The notes under the pieces were generated by a model. It was not told the DNA's origin and ran no database searches. It saw only the letters and a list, made by a program, of their open reading frames with translations. Shown here in pieces: positions 54,560 through 64,000 of a stretch of DNA of 64,000 nucleotides (positions are counted from its first letter, which is position 1; every line of letters begins with the position of its first letter). Made by a program: the position numbers and the translations under genes. The stretch is from Takakia lepidozioides (lineage: Eukaryota; Streptophyta; Takakiopsida; Takakiales; Takakiaceae): assembly GCA_030704615.1 (NCBI GenBank), contig CM060733.1, forward strand, positions 30,938,001 through 31,002,000. Direction: 5' to 3'.

Positions 54560-55860
54560 ATTGAGCTTGTACCTGGATCTAGTCCAGTAAGTCGACCTCC
54601 TTATAGGACAAGTTTAAAGGAAGAAGAGGTGGTTAGAACAATGTTGGACGAATACCTAAGGTTGGGTCAGTTTCGTCCAAGTTATTCTCCATTCGTTGCT
54701 CCAGCCTTTTGGTGCCTAAGAAGGATAAGTCTTTTCGTATGTGCATTGATTACCGTAGTCTGAACTAAATTACTGCTAAACATCGATATCTTATACCTCG
54801 GATTGATGATTCGATGGATGCTTTACAAGGAGCCTCAATCTTCAACAAGATTGATCTCAAGAGTGGCTATCATCATATTAGGATAAAGGATGAGGATGTG
54901 TTTAAGACAGCCTCTAGGACCAAGTTTGGTCATTACGAGTTTTTGGTGATGCCGTTTGGTTTGACAAATTCTCCTGCGACATTCATGATGCTAATGAATG
55001 ATGTTTTGAGATCTTTCATGGGAAAATTTGTGGTTGATTTTATTGATGACATATTGGTCTACAGTAAAACAGTTGAGGAACATGTGGTTCATCTCCGTCA
55101 AGTTGTAACAACCTTACACAGGGTTACACTATATGCTAATCCAAGCAAGTGTGAGTTGTTTAAATTTGAGGTGGAGTATTTAGGACACATTGTGTCAGTG
55201 GGTGGTGTCAAGATGGATCCTAAGAAGGTAACTGCCATACTCAGATGGCCTAGACCACTTGATGTGGTATCGCTACAGTCATTTTTGGGTTTTGCTGGTT
55301 TCTATAGGAAGTATGTCAAGGACTACTCACGAATTACAGCTCCGCTTCCTGATTTGCTACAAGGTAGCAGGTTGTACGAGTGGACTGCGTTGTAACAAGA
55401 AGGTTTTGATCTCTTAAAACATGCTGTAGCTACGACACCTGTATTAAAGATTGTAGATCTACAAAAGCCTTTTGTGTTGGAAACAAATGCTAGTCGCATT
55501 GCTCTTGGAGCGGTCATTTCATCTGAGTCCACCACTAAAGTCCACACATACACCATTGAGGATGGTTTGGTGAAACGGAAAGGCCAAGTTTGCATTCCAA
55601 GTTCAAGAGAACTTCGAAAGAAGATTCTTACAGAATGTCATGACAGTCCTTGTGCAGGACATCCAGGGGTTGAGAAAACCTATGAGTTAGTGTGACAACA
55701 CTTTTGGTGGCCTAAGCTCAAGGAAGACGTGCATGAGTATGTGACACATTGTTTCAGGTGTCAGGTCACTAAAGTAGAACACCTGAAGTCTCTAGGGTTG
55801 TTACATCCGTCGGTGGGAAAACATTTCCATGGATTTTATTACTGATTTGCAGATGATCAA
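54560..55860 (+). pseudogene. Ty3/gypsy element 3: RT to integrase zinc finger, truncated
   Basis: RPPYR and EEVVRTMLDEYL at the start, frameshifts and a stop in DYRSLN (about 54,765), then a 193-codon stretch: [35 protein letters not shown], and the catalytic box VDFIDDILVYSK (FIDD where gypsy usually has YxDD). A stop at 55,393, a short RNase H start (VLETNASRIALGAVIS), a deletion of most of RNase H, HDSPCAGHPGVEKT (zinc finger His pair), a stop at 55,693, and HCFRCQ. Ends near 55,860; no LTR found. Confidence 0.9.
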
Positions 55861-57150
55861 GAGGGTTCTCCCTCGCAAACTACATGAGCATTTCAAACAA
55901 TAAATCATGTCAAAGGTAGAAAAAAGAAAGTCAGTTTACCATACCAACCAATGCAGTGAAAATTACTCCTACCCTTTCAGACGGAGCACACCAATTTTCC
56001 TCCACAAATTGAAGATCGTCTTCTATTGCAGAGTAGAGACTGGTATCTTATCACATTAATTTTTGCAAATACTCTGGTGAACATCGATACACAGACACAA
56101 TGCCACAGTAACAGTTACCTATATCTTTTAAGCATGTGAATCTTGAATGTACTTGAGCTTCAGTGGTTGTTCAGTGCAATCTCTTCAGTCACTCACATGT
56201 AACAGCTGTGAAATAAAGTTTTGCTCAAATAGACATGGCTGGCTAGCTACTACGATTATCTTCAACAGGCAATACTTGGCTTTCCATTCAGGAGTTAAGG
56301 CCATGGGTGTGCGGGGCACGCTTTCATGCTAGGTTTCCATGCTCCTGTTTCCCTCATCCTTTTCAGCTCACACTACTGCCAGATAGTTTCCCCTGCTTCA
56401 ATGCATTATGGTTCACCGCTAAGGAGTTCAGACCCTTGTGTACGCTTACCTTGTTTGCTTACATCCTGGTCGTTGGGCACCTGTTTCTTCTCCTCCTTAC
56501 ATAGTTCCACACCCCCCATGTCACTTAGTTATTTCTTCTCATCTCAGTTTGTTTCCTTATGCTCTTTATAGCTAGTTTGCTATGGTCTCGGGGAAGTTCC
56601 CCCTCGGTTAGCCTTACGGCATCCGGGTGGTTATTCTTTCCATCTTTTGTGAACTCTATTTTATTCCCCTTTCTTTTATTATTATTTTTTTAAACAAAAA
56701 CTTAGGCAATGACCAAAAGGCGAAAAAAAATTGCCTGTCAAAAGAAAGGTAAGAATTACAAAGAAAAGGTATGAGATATTGGTAATATTATTTATGAATA
56801 ATCTTACTAAGTAAGTCTAGCTAGGGGAGGCATACCACAATTGTACCTGCGTACTGGGAGAAAGTCGCGAGTCACTGCCAGCTACCTTTCCAGCTACCCT
56901 TCATTTGAAACCGGAAGATAATGGGAATAATGTAAGAACTTAATGGACGCGTGTGATCTGACAGTACTTTCGCCAGATTTGGGCAAAGGCTCCTCCGGTC
57001 AAATCCTCCCCACCCCATATTATCTCGGTTTCACTATTAAATACTTATGAATCCGGGTAGGTTGTAAGTTGTGGTGTGTAGCGTGATGGTAAGGTGATAT
57101 CAATGGGAGTGACGAGGTTCTGGGATCAGTTCCTGATGGGAGGTTGTGGC
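55861..57150. other. Unassigned region
   Basis: No coding or TE similarity recognised. AT-rich, with a long A/T run at about 56,680-56,740. Confidence 0.4.
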
Positions 57151-57480
57151 AGTGTAACCCCGGTTGATGTAACCCTCCACTCGGTGCAACCCCAGTTGAT
57201 GTAACCCTCCACTCGGTGTAACCCCGATGGATGTAACCCTCCCCACTTGGTGTAGCCCCGGTCGATGTAACCCTCCACTTGGTGTAACCCTCTGTAACCT
57301 CGATTTTTCATGTAACTCTGGTTGGTCCATTTTATACTTAGCCACATTTGGACTTAGTCAAATTTCGAGACCAAATGTGGGTTACACCGACTGGAGTTAC
57401 TCTCCATTCTGTGTAACCCTGAGTGGAGTTACACACCTCGTCGTGTAACCCAGTGTAACCCCGACTGGAGTTGACACTCC
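57151..57480 (+). repeat. About 32-bp minisatellite (GTAACCC) and variants
   Basis: Units of the form GTAACCCCGGTTGATGTAAC CCTCCACTCGGT repeat at 57,154, 57,186 (GCAACCCC), 57,218 and about 57,250, then looser GTAACCC words continue to 57,465, including inverted forms (GGGTTACAC). Local units keep the CTCCACT spacer. Confidence 0.88.
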
Positions 57481-58364
57481 TTCAGTTCCATGTCACCCTC
57501 AAGAGATGATTGACATGCCGGAAACCGGCGTACCATCCTGTCAGAGGTTGCACGTGTACATTAAGTTCTTACATTATTCCTATTATCTTCCTTTGAAACC
57601 CCAAAACAATGTCACTCTTATTTCTTGTACGCACGCTCAAGTTGGTACAGTGCCCACTAAGTCACTAGTGGTAAGCAAGCTCTCCCTTGATTTGCTGGTA
57701 CAATGCTCTTGAAATAGTGGTAAGTTTTGCTGCAAGCTCTCCTTCGCTCTCACATCTTAGTGGAGTTCAATAATGATAGTGCTCAATAGTGCAGATTATA
57801 CGCTCCTACAGGGATTAGGCTATAAGCTGCAAGTTCTCCTTTTGCTCTCCTTTTGCTCTCCTTTTGCTCTCACACCACCATGAAATTCAAAAATGACAGT
57901 GCTCAATAGTGCAGGTACGCTGGTACAGGGCTCTTAAAATTGTGGTTATAAGCTCCAAGCTCTCCCTTTGCTCTCACACCAGTGTTTTTTAATCTGCCAA
58001 AAAATCGCCGGATTTAGACCTGGAAAATGGGTCAACTAGTTTTATAAAGGAATTACGAGAGTAAATTTTTTTTAAAAAATCACCAGAAAGCACCAATGGT
58101 CAAATATTAGGAGCCAGATTTGTCCTACGTGGACCTGTTAAAATATGACACCTGTAATATAGCCACTTTTCTAACTAGGTACCTCGTTAGTCTCGCCATA
58201 TGGGCACCGGGTAGAATCTACATATCATCCTGCCTGCGATCTAGGAAAAGTGAAAAAAAAAACACAGTCGCAGACCGTAGTGGAGTTCAATATTAATGAT
58301 AGTCCACACTAGTGCGGATATGCTTGTACATGGCTCTCTGGTTCATTGGTACACTGGTCATTGG
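57481..58364. other. Repetitive flank left of copia 2
   Basis: Several related segments: CTGCAAGCTCTCC..TTTGCTCTCACA (57,728; 57,827; 57,950) and GTGCTCAATAGTGCAG (57,777; 57,898), plus CTCCTTTTG in triplicate at 57,835-57,868. No gene. Confidence 0.55.
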
Positions 58365-58625
58365 TGTTGTAAATAAGGACAACCAGGCTTACTATCTTTA
58401 CTAGTTAGATTAGCTGTATCTGCGTAGGCTTATCAGTTTGGTCTTTATTGTTTATCATGTAGTTAGCCTTGTCAGCTTTGTTTTGTGCCTTACATTCTAG
58501 GGATTAGATTCACTGTAGCTAGCTACGTCTGTCACAGGGCGACGCACCCTCCCTTCAACCTCATGTATATCTTTGGGGTGTTACTGGAGCCCTCACGATT
58601 ATCTCATATTATGTTTTTCTCCTCA
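58365..58625 (+). repeat. 5' LTR of copia 2
   Basis: 261 bp, TGTTGTAAATAAGGAC..TTTTTCTCCTCA. Confidence 0.95.
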
Positions 58626-58639
58626 TGGTATCAGAGCAC
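58626..58639 (+). promoter_or_regulatory. tRNA-iMet primer binding site of copia 2
   Basis: TGGTATCAGAGCAC directly after the LTR. Confidence 0.93.
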
Positions 58640-58824
58640 ATGATGTGCTCTCCTGGGAACTAGAGAGGGACTGGCCTAGGTAATAGTTGTATTCCAGAGC
58701 GGGGACACCTCTGGACGAGTTAGCAAAGAAAGAGAGAAACGCCAGCAAAGCTAGCGAATTATCATTTTTTTTAAAGCAGAGAACTAGTTAGTGAGGGAAC
58801 TCCTAAACTAGCTCGACACCAGCC

Positions 58825-59490
58825 TTGGAGTTAGCACGTTTGTTTGGCGACTACGACAAACTTGACGGTTCTAAAAACTACATCAATTGGAGTGCTCGTG
58901 TGCAGACCTTACTTGAACGAGATGAAGTCAGGGATGAACTAAACTTTACTGGTGAAAACGCTGACGATGATTTTGCTGAGGATGATGCATGTGATGTAGC
59001 TGTCAATGAAGGTGGTGACATCAATGCTCCTATGCAACCTCGATATACTCCTCAGCAGATCCGACGTTTTAAAATAAAAGCTCGTCCTATTCTGACTGCT
59101 ATAGTCAAGGACAAGTTTTTGCCTACAATTCGTCAGTATGCTAACGATCCTGTTGGATGCTGGAATCACTTCAAACAGCGCTTCAGAGGTGATTTGATTC
59201 AACGTCAGCTTCTTTTGGAGCAGCAGTTACAAGCCGTAAAAATGACAGAAGGCACAACCATCAAGGATTACCTGAAGGAAGTTGATGACCTCTCTTCTCA
59301 ACTGGCGGCCATCAACGCTGCTGTTGACAACGTTTGTCTCATACATATTGTTCTTCGTGGGCTCCCATTGAGTTGGGGTTCATTTATCTCCAGCTTCGGC
59401 TCTGATCTGTCTCGGCAACCCGCACCGACTTATAGCAATCTGGTGGAACGTCTCCAAGCCGAAGAATACTGGAGGAAAGGCAAACAATAA
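58825..59490 (+). pseudogene. Copia 2 gag
   Basis: Begins in frame at a TTG (LELARLFGDYDKLDG); an ATG is expected here and none is found upstream in frame, so the start codon seems lost. Contains NYINWSARVQTLLERDEV, CWNHFKQRF, IKDYLKEVDDLSSQLAAINA (gag of the UBN2/retrotran type). The zinc knuckle usually found after WRKGK is deleted. Confidence 0.85.
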
Positions 59491-59622
59491 GAAGTCGTTG
59501 AACATGCTATGATGGCCTCTCGCTTTCGGCCCCAGCAGGTGGAAGAGCTCGCGAGTACCGTCCATCTACTCCAACTCACCGTGGTTTCTCACGACCTAGT
59601 CCTGCCCATGGACGTCGTGTAG

Positions 59623-60240
59623 TTGGGGCATGCAACTACTATAAGTAACCATATTACCGGTGATAAAGCGGCCTTGTCCGCATTTGTGCCTAGCTCGTCT
59701 AATCCATCTGTAACCACAGCTGGCGGCTCCAAGCTTCCCATTTTGGGCAAGGGCACCGCAAATGTTGATAATAAAGTTATACGCAATGTTCTTTACGTCC
59801 CGGGTGCACATAAGAATCTCATGTCTGTTGGCAAGCTAACAGATGTTGGGCATCTTATTCTTTTTTATTCCAAAGCTTGTTATGTGTTTGATAAAGATAA
59901 TCCTCAGCTTGTTGCTCTCCAAGCTACTCGAAATCCACGTAACAACTTGTACCGTCTTTTTGCTGCATTGCCTGGCCAACACGAGCATCGATATTCACAA
60001 GGTATCATTTCTCTTCCTTCATTCAATCATTGTCGTCCACATACAGCTCGGTATTTGTTACACGAGGTTGTTTCAGAACCACCCCAAGTTCTTGAAATTA
60101 CACAAACCAATACCGATGTGGTCGATCTTTGGCACAGGCGGCTTAGTCATCTTAATTTCCAATCGGCTTATCATATGACGACTAAGGAGCTAGTCACAGG
60201 GATTCCCAAACTTCCATTGGCCAAACGAACATGCACCTCT
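59623..60240 (+). pseudogene. Copia 2 protease end and pre-integrase domain
   Basis: SNHITGDKAALSAF and VIRNVLYVPGAHKNLMSVGK are the second half of the copia protease region; the DSG active site before SNHIT is missing. LWHRRLSHLNFQSAYHM is the GAG-pre-integrase zinc domain. The frame shifts near 60,230. Confidence 0.88.
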
Positions 60241-60999
60241 TTGCCAAGCAGCATCGCGAAAGGATTCCTAAACGGGTGCAAACACAAACAACCCGACCAT
60301 TTCAGTTGGTACATTCAGACTTATGTGGACCAGTAAAAACGACTGCTTCTGCCAAATATGTTTTAACATTTATTGACGATTACTCTCGCTTTACTTGGGT
60401 GTATTTTCTCGCTAATAAAAGTGAAGCTTTTGCTCGTTTTAAGGAGTTCAAGGCCATGATTGAAAGTCAATTCCAGTTGAGAATTTCCTGTCTGAGGACA
60501 GATCGTGGTGGCGAGTATATGTCTCATGACTTTCTTCAATACTGCCACTACCATGGAATTCGTTGCCAATTGACTGCTCCCAGCACCCCACATCAAAATG
60601 GTGTTGCTGAGCGGAAGAATCGGACTTTGCTCGAAGCTGCTCGTGCTATCTTCATAGACTCCAAATTCCCCAGTTTTCTCTGGATGGAAGCTGTTCGTGC
60701 TGTTGCCTACGTCCTCAACCGTTGTTGTACTCGGGCTCTACATCTCAAAACCCCTTTTCAAGCACTCAACGTACGGTAATAAACCCAACCTTTCACATCT
60801 CCGTGTTCTTGGATGTACTGCCTTTGTCCATATTCCATCTCAATTTAGGTCCAAACTTCAGGCTAAGGCAGTTTAGGCAGTTCTTGTAGGTTATGATACT
60901 CAAACAAAAGGCTACCGGTGCTACGATCCACTCCGTCGTCGAATTCTCATTAGCCCGAATGTAACTTTTGTTGAAGAGGCGCCTGGGGATTTCCAGCAT
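60231..60999 (+). pseudogene. Copia 2 integrase core
   Basis: LVHSDLCGPV with the first catalytic Asp, FIDDYSRFTWVYFL, CLRTDRGGEYMS with the second Asp, and TPHQNGVAERKNRTLLEAAR with the Glu. A stop and frame change at 60,779, and a further stop near 60,874. Confidence 0.92.
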
Positions 61000-62235
61000 G
61001 TGCCTTCTCCTCCCACATTCTTCGATGAATTGTTACATGTTCTTGGTCCGGATCAGGCTCACCCTCGTGAGCCAGAGAGGGAGATTGCCCAAGAACATCA
61101 TCAGCATGAACAACCTGAACCAGAGCAACACTTTGAAGCTGCTACTGATGAGGGCAGGCCTTCATTGGAACCTCAGCGGCAAATTGATTCCACCAATGAA
61201 GCCTCTACGTCCAATACTAGCCAACGACCTATACAACATACTCGTCGTTCTACTAGAGCATCAAAAGGAAAAATTCCGAATAAGTACAATGATTTTGAGC
61301 TCTACTTACCAGATGACGTGGAACTGTACGTTGTGGAAACTAGTGACCAAGTGACTAATTCTATCACTTTCTCTGAGGCATTCAATGATCCGGGTTGGAA
61401 TGCTGCAATGCGAGAAGAATTTGAGTCGCTGTTGAAGAACATGACTTGGGAGCTGACTGAGTTACTAGCGGATAGACGTCCACTGTCGGCCAGATGGATT
61501 TATAGAGCTAAGCCCATCAATGACCTCAACAGTCCAACCAGGACTCGTCTCAAAGCAGGACTTGTGGCTAGAGGCATAGAGCAACAACACGGCATTGATT
61601 ACAAAGAAAATTTGCTCCAGTTGTTCGCTGGTCAACTTTGAGGGCTATCATAGCGATGGCAGTTGCTGCTGGGTGGCCAATTTCACACATGGACGTTGTT
61701 ACTATTTTTTTTAATGGAAACCTTAAAGAAGTAATCTACATATAGCAACCACCGGGCTTTGAAGAAAAAGGACTTGAGAGCATTTGGTATGCAAGTTAAG
61801 GAAATCTTTGTGTGGGCTAAAGCAATCTCCACGTGCATGCTATCACGAGATTGACTCATTTCTGAGAACTGAAGGCTGGATCCGCAGTGACGCAGACCCT
61901 AACCTATACTATTTGGAAGAAGGATCAGTTGTTGTTTTCCTGCTGCTGTACGTCGATGATATCTTGATTACAAGAAATGATGCCTCAAAAATTTCTCAAG
62001 TAAAGCAGCAACTTCAAAATAAATATGAGATGAAGGATCTCAGTGAGATCACTAAGTACCTTGGCGTTGAGTTTGCTCGCACAGATCAAGGGATGCTAAT
62101 GCATCAACGTATATGCTCAACAAATTCTGAAGGACCAAGGCATGGAAGATTGTAGGATGGAGCACACACCACTTCCCGATGGATTTGTAACTCAATCTGA
62201 AACAGACTGCTCCGGTTGATATTATTGAGTATTGC
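61000..62235 (+). pseudogene. Copia 2 reverse transcriptase
   Basis: SEAFNDPGWNAAMREEFESL, LVARGIEQQHGIDYKE, a frameshift near 61,630, VVTIFFNGNLKE, SLCGLKQSPRACYHEIDSFL and the catalytic YVDDILIT (about 61,948-61,972). A frameshift near 62,150. Confidence 0.9.
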
Positions 62236-62238
62236 CAA

Positions 62239-62972
62239 TTGGTGGGGAAATTGTTGTTCTTAACTAACACTCGCGCAGACCTTTCATATGCTGTCAGATT
62301 GGTAGATCGGTTTATGTCAAAACCGCAACAACAACATATGGAAGCAATATATCACATTTTACGCTATGTGAAGAAAACAATGGACTACGGCCTTTTCTTC
62401 CAGTGCAGCCCCAATCTCACTCTTGCTGGTTATTCGGATGCTGATTATTTGGGTTGCTTAGAGACTCGGCGCTCTACTGGTGGTTATGTGTTCACAATGG
62501 CTTCTGGGGCAATTTCATGGTAAAGCAAAAGGCAAGCCACCGTTTCAGACAACACTACAGAAGCCGAATATAAAGCTTTGTCTGAAGCCACAAAAGAAGC
62601 AGTCTATCTTAGAAGGCTATTATAGGAATTAAAGGCCTTATCTACCACTGCAGTCTCACTCGAATGCAAAAATGTGCAAATCTAGTCGGATCTCTCCCCT
62701 CCATTCCTACCCTGCAGGATCTTCACTTGAATTGCGACAATCAAGGTTCTATTAAATTGGCACTCAATCCCGTTTTTCACGCATGTACCAAGCACATAGA
62801 AGTGGAACATCACTTTATAAGAGAACGAATACTAGAAGGCGAGGTGAAACTCAAACATGTTGCCAGCGACGAACAACATGCAGACATTTTTACTAAACCT
62901 GTAGGCAGACAACTATTTGAGAAGCTTCGATCCTTATCTCATCTCTCTGTTGTTTCTGGTGCCTGGCTGTAG
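62239..62972 (+). pseudogene. Copia 2 RNase H
   Basis: RADLSYAVRLVDRFMSKP, GYSDADYLGCLETRRSTGGY, a stop where ISW-S-SKRQ is expected (62,521-62,523), NTTEAEYKALSEATKEA, further stop near 62,622, NCDNQGSIKLALNP and HIEVEHHFIRE. Confidence 0.9.
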
Positions 62973-62978
62973 AAAGGG
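62971..62978 (+). promoter_or_regulatory. Polypurine tract of copia 2
   Basis: AGAAAGGG directly before the 3' LTR; it overlaps the stop codon of the RNase H frame (TAG AAAGGG). Confidence 0.85.
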
Positions 62979-63243
62979 TGTTGTAAATGAGGACAACCAG
63001 GCTTACTATCTTTACTAGTTAGATTAGTTGTATCTGCGTAGGCTTATCAGTTTGGTCTTTATTGTTTATCCTGTAGTTAGCCTTGTCTGTTTTGTTTTGT
63101 GCCTTACATTCTAGGGATTAGATTCACTGTAGCTAGCTAGCTACGTCTGTCACAGGGCAGCGCACCCTCCCTTCAACCTCATGTATATCTTTGGGGTGTT
63201 ACTGGAGCCCTCACTATTCTCTCGGATTATGTTTTTCTCCTCC
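62979..63243 (+). repeat. 3' LTR of copia 2
   Basis: 265 bp; last base is C where the 5' LTR has A. Has a 4-base AGCT gain relative to the 5' LTR near 63,140. Confidence 0.95.
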
Positions 63244-63248
63244 ATTGG

Positions 63249-64000
63249 TCCACTGGTACTATAGTCTATTGGTAGAATAGACATTGGGTAGAATTTACAT
63301 AGAATTTACAGTTGAATTCTATTGGGTAGAATTTACATGTCGCCATGCCTACGATTTTGGAAAAGTGAAAAAAAAAACTCTGGTTGGTGAGACATTTTAA
63401 ATAGTGGTACTCTTGAATTGTGATAGGCTGGTACGTTGGTACTTTGATCATTGGTATGCTGGTGCATGGTGAGAATCAAGATTTCAACCCAGCCATTCTT
63501 TTAGTGGCGAATAATCGCCAGATTTCGACCTTAAAAAAACAAACGAATATTCTGTCGCAAATCCACTGATTTTTCATGGATGAAATAGACAAATTTCTCC
63601 AAATAAAAAATAAATTGTGGATGTATTCGCCAAATATGGATGAGGGTACATAGGTGGATGAATTACAGTGGATGAACACAATAAATGGCTATTTCCTGCA
63701 AAACTCTGTAGCCACTTGTGTTCCAAATTCCTTAAAAAAAACACTGCTTCAACCATGTTCTTAGTGGAACTTGGTACATTGGTACATGATGATTGGCATG
63801 GTGAGACCTTTTAAAGAGTGGTACTCTTGAATTGTGGTAGGCTGGTAGGTTGGTACCATTGATGATCGGTACGTGCATGGTGAGATTCAAGACCTCTTCA
63901 ATAGTGGTATATCGTCCATTGGTACATGATGAGTAGGCCCATCTTTAGGTCGACCTTTTACACCCCCTTGTACCTTTTGACGATTTAAAATCTCACACTG
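63249..64000. repeat. Repetitive flank right of copia 2
   Basis: Words such as TTGGTACATGATGA, GTGGTACTCTTGAATTGTG and GGTAGGCTGGTA recur (63,400-63,480; 63,770-63,860; 63,900). GGGTAGAATTTACATG and GGAAAAGTGAAAAAAAAAA at 63,334-63,377 match the left flank at 58,210-58,262. No gene. Confidence 0.6.

Larger units (their letters stand above)
58365..63243 (+). mobile_element. Ty1/copia element 2, both LTRs, with target-site duplication
   Basis: 5' LTR 58,365-58,625, primer site, gag, part of the protease region, integrase, RT, RNase H, polypurine tract, 3' LTR 62,979-63,243. The duplication ATTGG lies at 58,360-58,364 and 63,244-63,248. The LTRs differ at about a dozen positions and by one 4-base AGCT unit, so the insertion is not recent. 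Frame breaks: loss of the zinc knuckle and protease active site (59,491-59,640), a frameshift near 60,230, others near 60,779, 61,640 and 62,150, and stops in RNase H near 62,523. Confidence 0.95.

Noticed and set aside
1-64000. CRISPR array, prokaryotic operon or phage system
   Set aside because: The window is eukaryotic: introns, LTR elements, LINEs and CACTA; the minisatellites have no spacers of CRISPR type.

Overview
This is a nuclear land-plant window. It holds plant-type OSC and ABCB19-type exons with GT-AG introns, PLS-class PPR modules, an OSB-type PDF motif, chromovirus Ty3/gypsy elements, Ty1/copia elements and a CACTA transposon. The wording of the PPR modules and the heavy LINE load suggest a homosporous fern; that is inference, not proof. 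No intact host gene and no RNA gene was found. Almost everything is transposon or gene relic.

Layout. 0.48-10.85 kb: head-to-tail copies of one LINE family (called LINE-1 here) on the + strand, entered through the 3' tail of a second family (LINE-2). 11.57-11.98 kb: one large ABCB exon on the - strand. 12.2-14.7 kb: LINE mosaics (-). 14.75-16.24 kb: a truncated chromovirus (-) ending exactly at an oxidosqualene cyclase (OSC) exon. 16.24-26.41 kb: eleven exons of a cycloartenol-synthase-like OSC pseudogene (+); its first intron is swollen by LINEs. 26.5-28.65 kb: LINE concatemer on the - strand. 28.75-30.51 kb: the 3' half of the ABCB gene, now on the + strand. 31.5-34.26 kb: LINE-2 (-) interrupted by a 5'-truncated copia element. 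34.75-38.65 kb: tandem OSB-PDF/PPR relics (+). 40.4-50.65 kb: chromovirus (-) interrupted by a 5.0-kb CACTA element that carries further OSB/PPR fragments. 50.65-51.15 kb: assembly gap, followed by a 1.5-kb short-unit satellite. 54.56-55.86 kb: gypsy fragment (+). 57.15-57.49 kb: GTAACCC minisatellite. 58.37-63.24 kb: a copia element with both LTRs and a target-site duplication, in a repetitive flank.

How the parts relate. The two ABCB pieces lie 17 kb apart on opposite strands, yet end and start at the same phase-1 splice junction with no missing or repeated residue. The interval between them is bordered by LINE-1 sequence in opposite orientations, and the OSC gene is cut off at the other border. 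One inversion between inverted LINEs, with breakpoints in introns of both genes, explains all of this; a scaffolding error at the same repeats is the main alternative. The most novel candidates are (1) the repeated association of an OSB organellar DNA-binding motif with PPR RNA-binding repeats, (2) its capture in a CACTA element without visible transposase, and (3) LINE families that repeatedly start inside the CT-rich tail of an earlier LINE and share a 3' hairpin.
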